NCBI GenBank assembly: GCA_002789615.1
Contig: PFTO01000163.1
Location: 1 to 21,821, forward strand
Length of the DNA stretch: 21,821 nt
Direction of reading: 5' to 3'
Source of the DNA: Acidobacteria bacterium CG_4_9_14_3_um_filter_49_7
GTDB taxonomy: Bacteria; Acidobacteriota; Holophagae; Thermotomaculales; Thermotomaculaceae
The notes under the pieces are model-generated. The model did not search any database. It was not told where the DNA came from and saw nothing but the letters and a program-made list of their open reading frames with translations. Below, one piece after another: positions 14,074-20,469 of this stretch (positions are counted from its first letter, which is position 1; the number at the start of each line of letters is the position of its first letter). Position numbers and translations under genes: made by a program.

Positions 14074-14817
14074 TCAGGTCTTCCATTTCCCCTTGCTGGC
14101 TCTGTCGTAGAATCCCGGAAAAATGTGTTGAACGAAGGGCAACAGTCGATACCATCCGGGATACACAAGCTGGCGTTTCTTTTTTTTGTATGCCCGAAAA
14201 GCGGCTCTGGCAAGTCTTTCCGGAGAGCCTGCAAAGGGCGTTTCCGGTGGAGTTCGGGAACCGAAGGCCCGGGTGGAAAAGCCGGTATTGATTCGTCCCG
14301 GCAGCAGATTCAGAAGATGAACGCCGGTACCAATCAGTTCAGCGCGAAGGGTGTCAGAGAAGGCATTAAGCGCGTATTTGGATGCGCAGTATGCTCCCAT
14401 GTACGCAACGGGAAGGACCCCTGCAACGGATGACACGGTGACAAGTGTTCCGTTTACTTTTTTCAGTGATGGAAGAAGACTGCGGGCCAGAGTGACCGGG
14501 GCGAAAAAATTCAGTTCCATGAGAGCCCTGAGTTCAGTTTCGTTCATCTCTTCCCAACCATCATAGAGCCCGATGCCAGCGTTGAGGATGAGTACGTCCA
14601 CATGGTTAGTGAGCTGGTTTATCTGTTCTACAAGGGCAGGAAGGGCTGTGGAATCTGTCAGGTCCGCTGCAATGTGGTGCCCGATGGGAATTTCCGGTTC
14701 ATGACGGGATATGCCGATAATTTCAAATCCGTTTTCAGAAAAAACACGGGCGAAGGGCTGACCGAATCCTCCACTGATCCCGGTGATGACGGCTATGGGG
14801 CTGGATGGTGACGCCAC
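14074..14817 (-). CDS. Short-chain dehydrogenase/reductase
   Basis: A 247-residue classical SDR enzyme. The cofactor loop is TGISGGFG (12-19), the structural NAG is at 79-81 and the catalytic residues are S130, Y143 and K147 in GAYCASKYALNAF. The region after the catalytic lysine (LRAELIGTGVHLLNLLPGRINTGFS) matches the branch acting on lipids and retinol/ketosteroid-like substrates, but substrate is not predictable. The tail (RLLPFVQHIFPGFYDRASKGKW) is hydrophobic and basic and may associate with the membrane, as in related SDRs. The start is GTG at 14817 with GGAG eight bases upstream; no in-frame ATG sits near the fold start. It lies between two genes of unknown function on the same strand. 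Confidence 0.88.
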   Translation of the reverse strand: MASPSSPIAVITGISGGFGQPFARVFSENGFEIIGISRHEPEIPIGHHIAADLTDSTALPALVEQINQLTNHVDVLILNAGIGLYDGWEEMNETELRALMELNFFAPVTLARSLLPSLKKVNGTLVTVSSVAGVLPVAYMGAYCASKYALNAFSDTLRAELIGTGVHLLNLLPGRINTGFSTRAFGSRTPPETPFAGSPERLARAAFRAYKKKKRQLVYPGWYRLLPFVQHIFPGFYDRASKGKWKT

Positions 14818-14892
14818 GGGTTACACTCCATGAGGAAAGTCTTCTTCCTGCAAGGTAACAGACGGTGGGCGGAGGCGTCAAGAAGGGAGATC

Positions 14893-14910
14893 AGTTTAAG
14901 TCCAAACTTA
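14893..14910. repeat. Short TYTRAG-family inverted repeat at a stop codon
   Basis: The sequence AGTTTAAGTCCAAACTTA pairs one hexamer-type unit with its inverse around a short centre. On the minus strand it begins with the TAA stop codon of the 14908-15504 gene. It is the shortest and least certain member of the repeat family at 9521, 12895 and 20349. Confidence 0.45.
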
Positions 14911-15504
14911 GGCTTGTCCCGACTCGTCTTCAAAGAGAAGCCTGACTTCGGTGATGTCCACAAGGGTTTCGGCGGCAAGTTTCAGACGGAAAGACAGGAG
15001 CTGTTCGAGTGGTCCGGTGATTGTGGCGTCAATTCCGTATTGATACGGGGGAAGGGTGGCCAGGACTCCCACCCCCACGTCCTGCCAGGCGGGGATGGTG
15101 GTACGGCCATCTGAGGTGATGGTGACGGACAGGTTGTCTTCCAGCGCTGCCAGTTCTTTCCGGAAGCGGTCAGGCTCTTCATCATCAAAGAATCGGGCTT
15201 TGAGGTCGAACCCGGCCATGCGGATTTTTCGTTTTGAAACCACTTCCATTCCCAGTTTTTCCTGGTTTTTCTTGATTGCGGCTTCAAGGTCCCGGGACAA
15301 GCCCTCCTCAACGCAGACATGTACGGAGTTTTCGAAGCCCAGCCAGTTTTTCAGATGATCTTTCAATGTTTCCGTTTCAATGCCGCTTCTGCGATTAAAA
15401 TAATAGAGGGCGCTGCGGTTGGTGCCTGCCAGGAACCCCATCAGGAATCCCTTGAAAAGGATAAACGGAGAACTGATTACCAGTTCTACAAATGGTTTTA
15501 CCAT
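14908..15504 (-). CDS. Hypothetical protein with N-terminal membrane segment
   Basis: A 198-residue protein I do not recognise. Its N-terminus holds one hydrophobic stretch (about residues 5-25, VELVISSPFILFKGFLMGFL) that is probably a membrane anchor. The rest looks soluble and acidic, with strand-rich sections such as NSVHVCVEEGLSRDLEAAI, MEVVSKRKIRMAGFDLKARF and LATLPPYQYGIDATITGPL, and an acidic tail LLFEDESGQA. The ATG at 15504 is chosen over an upstream one because AAAGGAGG lies six bases ahead of it. The gene is the first of three on the minus strand and diverges from the dehydratase. Its partner SDR may also be membrane-linked. No function is proposed. Confidence 0.75.
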   Translation of the reverse strand: MVKPFVELVISSPFILFKGFLMGFLAGTNRSALYYFNRRSGIETETLKDHLKNWLGFENSVHVCVEEGLSRDLEAAIKKNQEKLGMEVVSKRKIRMAGFDLKARFFDDEEPDRFRKELAALEDNLSVTITSDGRTTIPAWQDVGVGVLATLPPYQYGIDATITGPLEQLLSFRLKLAAETLVDITEVRLLFEDESGQA

Positions 15505-15619
15505 GGGGTGCCTCCTTTGATTCATCAGTTTGCGCAACCATACCGGCAATCATGTTTGATATTGTAAGGGCTGCTATTCAAAATATAGGGCCCATTTCCG
15601 AATTTGTCGAGGGAGGAGA

Positions 15620-15667
15620 ATGTTTTCACTGCTTAATGAACACCGGAGTGATAGAATTTCAATGTAA
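15620..15667 (+). CDS. Possible 15-residue leader peptide upstream of the dehydratase
   Basis: An ATG with a strong ribosome site (GGGAGGAGA directly upstream) opens a 15-codon frame reading MFSLLNEHRSDRISM and ending TAA at 15665-15667, 24 bases before the dehydratase start. There are three serines but no run of a controlling codon, and no terminator pair is evident. It may be a translated leader or chance. Confidence 0.25.
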   Translation: MFSLLNEHRSDRISM

Positions 15668-15691
15668 TGTGAAAAATGGGAGGAAACTGAG

Positions 15692-16645
15692 ATGAGCCCC
15701 GTTTCATTTGAGAACATCCGTAACGCGGGTAAGCGGATCCGCCCCTACATCCATCGTACCCCGGTTCTGACCTGTGCAACCTTGGACAGAATTACCGGCG
15801 CATCCCTGTATTTCAAATGTGAGAATTTCCAGCGGGCGGGTGCGTTCAAGTACCGGGGTGCGTGCAACGCGGTGTTTTCCCTTCCGAACAGCAAGGCAGA
15901 ATTGGGGGTTGCGACCCATTCATCCGGAAATCACGCGGGGGCGCTTGCCCGGGCAGCGGCCATTCGGGGGATTCCGGCCTTTGTGGTGATGCCGGAAAAT
16001 GCACCGCCTGTCAAGGTCGCTGCTGTCCAAGGCTATGGCGCGGAAATTACATTCTGTAAGCCAACACTTGAGGCCAGAGAATCCGCTCTCAATGCGGTCG
16101 TGATGGAAACCGGCGCAACATTCATTCATCCCTATGACAATCCCCTGGTGATTGCGGGGCAGGGAACTGCTGCCCTGGAACTGATTACAGAATCCGGCAA
16201 TCTGAACATTGTGATGGCGCCGGTGGGTGGCGGTGGACTTTTGAGTGGTACGGCAATTTCTACAAGGGCTTTGCTGCCAGGGGCACTGCTGTTTGGAGCC
16301 GAACCCGAGCAGGCGGACGACGCTTTCCGCTCTTTCAAGGGAAGGGTCTTTGTGCCGTCGGTGGACCCGAATACAATGGCTGACGGATTGTTGACCAGTC
16401 TTGGAAAGTTGACTTTCCCGTTGATCCTTCGTTTTGTGGATGACATTTTCACTGTTTCGGAGGAAGGGATCAAAAATGCCATGATGTTGATCTGGGAGCG
16501 AATGAAAATAGTGGTCGAACCCTCCTCCGCAGTACCGCTTGCCGCGATATTGGAACATCCGGAACCGTTTCAGGACAAAAGGGTAGGAATCGTTCTCAGC
16601 GGCGGGAATGCGGATTTGAACAATCTGCCGTGGAAGGGAGCGTGA
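15692..16645 (+). CDS. Serine/threonine dehydratase-like PLP enzyme (fold type II)
   Basis: A 317-residue pyridoxal-phosphate enzyme. The Schiff-base lysine is K53 in AFKYRGACNA, SSGNHAG (77-83) contacts substrate and cofactor, and the glycine loop GGGGLLSG (179-186) holds the PLP phosphate. SGGNADL near the C-terminus is also typical. The length and absence of a regulatory ACT domain place it with catabolic threonine dehydratases, serine racemases and hydroxyaspartate dehydratases, which remove water and ammonia from 3-hydroxy amino acids; these cannot be separated by eye. The ATG at 15692 follows GGAGG with eight bases between. It is two bases from the NUDIX gene, so they are co-transcribed. 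A second enzyme that may use 3-hydroxy acids (YdfG-like) is elsewhere in the window, without evident linkage. Confidence 0.93.
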   Translation: MSPVSFENIRNAGKRIRPYIHRTPVLTCATLDRITGASLYFKCENFQRAGAFKYRGACNAVFSLPNSKAELGVATHSSGNHAGALARAAAIRGIPAFVVMPENAPPVKVAAVQGYGAEITFCKPTLEARESALNAVVMETGATFIHPYDNPLVIAGQGTAALELITESGNLNIVMAPVGGGGLLSGTAISTRALLPGALLFGAEPEQADDAFRSFKGRVFVPSVDPNTMADGLLTSLGKLTFPLILRFVDDIFTVSEEGIKNAMMLIWERMKIVVEPSSAVPLAAILEHPEPFQDKRVGIVLSGGNADLNNLPWKGA

Positions 16646-16647
16646 GG

Positions 16648-17322
16648 ATGGACAGAGACACTATCTTTCTTGAGAACCTCAAAGAAAAACTGAGGCGCTG
16701 TCCGGTTCTGAACGGCAGGGACGCGTTCATCCGATCTGCGGTCCTTGCCCTGCTGGTAAAATTGGACGGTGAATATCATCTGGTTTTTCAAAAGCGAAAT
16801 CCCAATATCCGCCAGGGAGATGAGATTTCTTTTCCCGGGGGAAGGATCAGCAAAAAGCGGGACAATGATGTTCTTGGAACAGCCCTCAGGGAAACAGAGG
16901 AAGAGATGGGGATTTCCCGGGGAAAGATCTCCATTCTTGGAAATCTGGATTTTGTTATCGCTCCCACCGGCAATCTTGTGGATGTGGTGGTGGGGGTGGC
17001 GGATGTCCGTTCTCTTGCCGAGTTCGAGCCGAATTCAGACGAGGTCTCCCGAATCTTCAGTGTTCCGCTTTCGTGGTTCAGAGATAATCCGCCGGAAGTG
17101 TTTTCCCTTCAATTGCAGGCAGTTCCGGAGCTTATTCATCGAAATGGGGAAAAAGAAGTTCTTTTCCCGGCAAAAGAACTCGGCCTGCCTCCCCGATATC
17201 ATGGAACATGGAAAGGGGGACGTTTGCCGGTGTTTGTGTACCGGTGGGACGGCGAGGTCATCTGGGGGATTACGGCCCGGATTATTAATGACTTGATAAC
17301 CAGATTGTTTTCAGTAAATTAA
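16648..17322 (+). CDS. NUDIX hydrolase, CoA pyrophosphatase (NudL)-like
   Basis: A 224-residue NUDIX enzyme. The NudL signature precedes the box: VFQKRNPNIRQGDEISFPGG (47-65 region), matching the KR..xxRxHxGqxSFPGG pattern of CoA diphosphatases. The Nudix box core is RETEEEMGI (81-89) with G65. The final WGITARIINDLI segment is also NudL-like. Such enzymes split CoA and its derivatives into phosphopantetheine and 3',5'-ADP; the activity is inferred from family resemblance. The ATG at 16648 lies two bases after the dehydratase stop, with GGGAG seven bases ahead. Its stop codon is one base from the stop of the convergent mqnA gene, so transcripts from the two sides must overlap unless terminated within a coding region. 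Confidence 0.9.
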   Translation: MDRDTIFLENLKEKLRRCPVLNGRDAFIRSAVLALLVKLDGEYHLVFQKRNPNIRQGDEISFPGGRISKKRDNDVLGTALRETEEEMGISRGKISILGNLDFVIAPTGNLVDVVVGVADVRSLAEFEPNSDEVSRIFSVPLSWFRDNPPEVFSLQLQAVPELIHRNGEKEVLFPAKELGLPPRYHGTWKGGRLPVFVYRWDGEVIWGITARIINDLITRLFSVN

Positions 17323-17323
17323 A

Positions 17324-18130
17324 TTAAATAAAGTTTAGTTCGTGGCTGGGATGAATAAGCCCCATTTCCGTCGCATAACTGAAAAACAGGAGGAGTCCCT
17401 TTCGTTCCCGGGGACCGAATGTGTAGTGGAGGTTGTGGGTGAGATAGCGGCGGGTAAGTTGCTGCTGGCGTTTTGTGAATTGATTTTCCCGGCTGAACTG
17501 ATCCGCAATTTCTATTCGTTTTTCCATTCCGGACTCCATTGCCTTCCGAAAGATATCAGGTGACAGTGAGCTGGTTCTCCGTAGGCCCCACATGGCAAAC
17601 ACAAACGGAAAACCGGTGAATTTTTTCCATTCGGAGGCCAGATCCATGGCAATTATGGCAGGGTTTTCTATGGCGGATAGAAAGGCCCGATCCCCGATTG
17701 CCAATACACCGTCCATTTTCCGCATCCCTTCCGCAAGTTCTCCCTGGAAAGGAAGAAAACGGCACTTTGTTTTCACCCACCGGGACATCAGAATCTGGAT
17801 CAGCACATTGGATGTGCGGGAGGCGGGATCAAGCCCGATGGAATGAATCTGGTCTGGCGATTTTTTCGAGAATAGAAAGACACTTTCCACTGGGCCTTCC
17901 GAAGCGATGCATACACCATCCACTGCACAGACATCCGGGATTTCAGGCAGTGAGATGGAAGACACAAGCCCGGCATCCACTCTTCCGGCAGCCAGCTTGT
18001 TGCAGGATTCGGAAGGGACATCCGTGGTGACTGAATATGTGGGGTTTTTGGTTTTCAAGAAGTGGGTAAGGGGAAGGGCATTAAGGTAGGGAATCAATGA
18101 AATAACTGGTTTAAGCGAGTTTGAAGTCAA
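17324..18130 (-). CDS. mqnA: Chorismate dehydratase of the futalosine menaquinone pathway
   Basis: The product belongs to the MqnA/MqnD periplasmic-binding-protein fold and most resembles MqnA, which dehydrates chorismate to 3-enolpyruvylbenzoate. Family landmarks are PYLNALPL near the start, SRTSNVLIQILM, GVLAIGDRAFL, EWKKFTGFPFVFAMWGLR and the C-terminal YLTHNLHYTFGPRERKGLL. Start choice is difficult because no ATG is available. The TTG at 18130 overlaps the kinase gene by 20 bases, has GGGAG about 12 bases upstream and gives 268 residues, the usual length. A GTG at 18181 would overlap by 71 bases, and a TTG at 18097 lacks a ribosome site. It is co-transcribed with the GTPase-kinase fusion gene. 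No other mqn gene is in the window. Confidence 0.88.
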   Translation of the reverse strand: MTSNSLKPVISLIPYLNALPLTHFLKTKNPTYSVTTDVPSESCNKLAAGRVDAGLVSSISLPEIPDVCAVDGVCIASEGPVESVFLFSKKSPDQIHSIGLDPASRTSNVLIQILMSRWVKTKCRFLPFQGELAEGMRKMDGVLAIGDRAFLSAIENPAIIAMDLASEWKKFTGFPFVFAMWGLRRTSSLSPDIFRKAMESGMEKRIEIADQFSRENQFTKRQQQLTRRYLTHNLHYTFGPRERKGLLLFFSYATEMGLIHPSHELNFI

Positions 18131-20273
18131 GGCAGAATCGGGCTCCCTTTTCCCCGGGGTTTTCCAATGTGAGGTTTCCACCTACTGCCCGCATCATGAG
18201 TTTGGACAGATGCAGGCTCAGCCGCAGGCCTCTTGTATGATGGTCCAGACCTTCCATGAGTTTGAATCTGTCAAAAATCATTTCGCAGAATTCCAGTGGG
18301 ACGCCTGCCCCTTCATCCTGGATGGTCAGGTGCACAATATCTTTTTCCCGTGATGCTGAAAGAGAAATTGAACCCCCCGGCGGAGAGTGTTGGATGGCAT
18401 TTTCTATCACGTAATCAATCACCTCTTCCGCCCTGGAAGGATCGCTCATGACCTGGAAAGAGCTGATATCATTCAGGATGATGATGCCGGCCTTCTGCAG
18501 GGCGCTTTTCTGATTTTCCAGTACATGCTCGACCATAATACCCAGGTCGGCGGTCTGTATTTCAATATAGGCGCGGCTGTTTTCGAAGTTCACAGTGTCG
18601 ATTACTCTATCAATAATAGTGGACAGGTGTTGACTCTCTTTGTAAATAACGTTCAGGAAATGTTGTTTGTCAGATTCTTCCGTCACGATTCCTTCCAGCA
18701 TACTCTGCGAATAACTGATGACGGACGTCAAAGGGGTGCGAAGTTCATGGGACATCAAGCCCATGAAATCGTCTTTCAGTTTGTCTATCGTTTCCAGTTC
18801 TTTAATAGATTGTTCCAGTTGCACGTTGGCAGCCCGGAGTTCGGAAGTGCGCTGCTTGACCATTTCTTCCAGTTGCTCCGCATATTGGTTGATTTCCGCC
18901 ATTTTGGCTTTCAAGGTACTGTTCAGGCTGGATACTGTCCGGTACAGACGGGCATTTTCCAGGGCGATGGAGATGTTATTTGAAAGCAGGTGGTAATATG
19001 TCAACGTTTCTTTCTTGAATGATTCGGTAGCACTGGAATACAGGTTGATGATACCCTGGGATTTGCCCTTAACCACCAGCGGAATGCAGACAACAGATTT
19101 AATTTCAGGCAATTCGCCCCTGACTTTCTCGAAAATGGACGGGTTTTTGTGGCGGGTGAGAAGGACAAGCCGGTTGCGTTGGATAATGGCCCTGGCTGCC
19201 GATAACCCGGTTTCGAGGATAATATGGTTCAACGGATCCTCTTTCAAATTGGTGTGTTCCACACCTTTCAACTCCTGGTCCGCTCCAACGTCCAGCAGGA
19301 TAGAGACGCCGAAGTCTCCATGGCGCTGTAACGCTTCGGCAGCAAGTTGAATTACCCGATCTGTTTCCAGTTCCGCCAGCATTGCGGAACTGATCTGGTT
19401 GGCTGTAATCATTTCTCTTACACGAAGCTCGAGTGATTTTTTTAATTCTTCCAGTTCGTCATAGAGATCGGCCATCTGCATGTTGCTGGTCACTGCCTGG
19501 CGAAGGAGTGAAGTGCTCTCGTCCTCTTCTTCATCCCGGCTTGAGGAATCCAGTTGAATATTCACAGTAGCATCTTCCCGGGCGATTTCAGCGGATTCTG
19601 TCTCTTCTTCGTCCGTTTTATTTTCAATGGGTTGTCTCAAAGAGAGGAGAAAGGAATCCAGAATGTCTTCTCCAACCGGCAGTTTGTGTTTTGCGATAAT
19701 CTGCTTCATTGAAAGGTTGCTGATTTCAAGGAATGCGTCTGCAACACCTTCGCCCCGGATGGCCACAGTTGGAAAATAGGGGATTTTTTTGTCAGGGTTG
19801 AGGGTGTCATTTAGGTCGGGTATCGGGGTCAAAGGGGATAAATCCCGTTTATTGTACTGGAAGACCAACGGCAGGGTTTCCAGGCTCAATTTGTAGTAGT
19901 TAAGATTACCGGCAAGATCTTTCAAGCTGGCAACGTTGTCCCGAAGTAAATCCTGCTGGCTGTCCACGACAAAAACCACGCCGTCCACGCCCGCCAGAAC
20001 GGCTTTCCGGGTGGCATTGTATTTGACCTGGCCCGGAACGGTATATATTTTCAATTTGATCTTGAAATTGTTAAGGGTGGCGATGGTGATGGGCAGAAAA
20101 TCAAAAAACAGAGTTCGATCTTCGTCTGTTTTTACAGAAAAGAGTTTGGTGGTGCTTTTCGGATCCATGACAGAATGCAGATATTGCAGTGAGGTGGTCT
20201 TTCCACAGAGCCCCATGCCATAGTAAACGATTTTGACCAGTATCTCTCTCTTGGAGAAGCTGATTTGTACCAT
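18111..20273 (-). CDS. Fusion protein: MglA-like small GTPase, GAF domain and histidine kinase
   Basis: The 720-residue protein starts with a full MglA-type Ras-like GTPase (1-195). Its P-loop is GMGLCGKT (19-26), the switch region is RTLFFDFLP (53-61), TVPGQ carries catalytic Q82, and NKRD (141-144) gives guanine specificity. The numbering matches Myxococcus xanthus MglA at G21, Q82 and N141. After an acidic linker (about 217-253) and a coiled coil (262-290) come a GAF domain (about 295-445) and a second coiled coil (446-497). A HisKA domain with phosphoacceptor H509 in SHELRTPL and a HATPase domain (about 605-719) follow. The N box (N625) and G1 box DEGAG (653-657) are present, but the G2 box reads RGLRLSL rather than GLGL. 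The protein is cytoplasmic, with no membrane segment. It is co-transcribed with mqnA; no MglB/roadblock gene or response regulator is adjacent. Nucleotide-state control of phosphorylation is inferred. Confidence 0.94.
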   Translation of the reverse strand: MVQISFSKREILVKIVYYGMGLCGKTTSLQYLHSVMDPKSTTKLFSVKTDEDRTLFFDFLPITIATLNNFKIKLKIYTVPGQVKYNATRKAVLAGVDGVVFVVDSQQDLLRDNVASLKDLAGNLNYYKLSLETLPLVFQYNKRDLSPLTPIPDLNDTLNPDKKIPYFPTVAIRGEGVADAFLEISNLSMKQIIAKHKLPVGEDILDSFLLSLRQPIENKTDEEETESAEIAREDATVNIQLDSSSRDEEEDESTSLLRQAVTSNMQMADLYDELEELKKSLELRVREMITANQISSAMLAELETDRVIQLAAEALQRHGDFGVSILLDVGADQELKGVEHTNLKEDPLNHIILETGLSAARAIIQRNRLVLLTRHKNPSIFEKVRGELPEIKSVVCIPLVVKGKSQGIINLYSSATESFKKETLTYYHLLSNNISIALENARLYRTVSSLNSTLKAKMAEINQYAEQLEEMVKQRTSELRAANVQLEQSIKELETIDKLKDDFMGLMSHELRTPLTSVISYSQSMLEGIVTEESDKQHFLNVIYKESQHLSTIIDRVIDTVNFENSRAYIEIQTADLGIMVEHVLENQKSALQKAGIIILNDISSFQVMSDPSRAEEVIDYVIENAIQHSPPGGSISLSASREKDIVHLTIQDEGAGVPLEFCEMIFDRFKLMEGLDHHTRGLRLSLHLSKLMMRAVGGNLTLENPGEKGARFCLDFKLA

Positions 20274-20279
20274 GGCACC

Positions 20280-20308
20280 ATCGTAAAGAATTCAACCGTT
20301 TTTGTCAA
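20280..20308 (-). promoter_or_regulatory. Candidate promoter giving a leaderless GTPase-kinase transcript
   Basis: On the minus strand a perfect -35 box TTGACA (20308-20303) is followed after 17 bases by TACGAT (20285-20280). The A of the start codon at 20273 lies seven bases beyond the -10 box, where transcription would begin. No Shine-Dalgarno sequence precedes this ATG, which agrees with a leaderless or near-leaderless mRNA. Confidence 0.5.
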
Positions 20309-20348
20309 TTGCATCTCTTCCCGACGACAGAGGGAAGTAAAGGCCAAA

Positions 20349-20426
20349 TCTGAGTCTGAGCTTCAGTTTTGAGAGGAGCGTAAACCAGATGGCAATTCCC
20401 TCATTTCACTCAACCTCAAACTCAAC
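20349..20426. repeat. TYTRAG hexamer repeat locus with inverted arm
   Basis: Plus-strand units TCTGAG, TCTGAG, CTTCAG and TTTTGAG (20349-20373) face opposite-strand units CTCAAC, CTCAAA and CTCAAC (20409-20426) across a 35-base spacer. The layout is like the 9521-9602 locus. It lies between the RND transporter stop and the GTPase-kinase promoter, that is, after the 3' end of the RND gene on its sense strand. Confidence 0.65.
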
Positions 20427-20453
20427 TTTGTCTCTAGTTCCCTTCATCATCGT

Positions 20454-20468
20454 GGCGGCGAAGCCGCC
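20454..20468 (-). terminator. GC-rich hairpin after the RND gene
   Basis: A 6-bp stem GGCGGC/GCCGCC with a three-base loop ends two bases before the RND transporter stop codon. No U-tract follows on the minus strand, so intrinsic termination would be weak. It resembles the hairpin at 13589-13607 in its GGCGGC arms. Confidence 0.35.
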
Positions 20469-20469
20469 C

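Noticed and set aside
15920..16558. 212-codon minus-strand frame opposite the dehydratase
   Set aside because: Shadow of the PLP enzyme; no start context and no motifs.
18387..18983. 198-codon plus-strand frame opposite the GTPase-kinase fusion
   Set aside because: Shadow of the HisKA/coiled-coil region.
18111..20273. Frameshift or assembly join creating the GTPase-kinase fusion
   Set aside because: The frame is continuous over 720 codons with a typical acidic linker and coiled coil between domains, and no second start with a ribosome site marks the GAF domain. A chimeric assembly cannot be fully excluded without reads.
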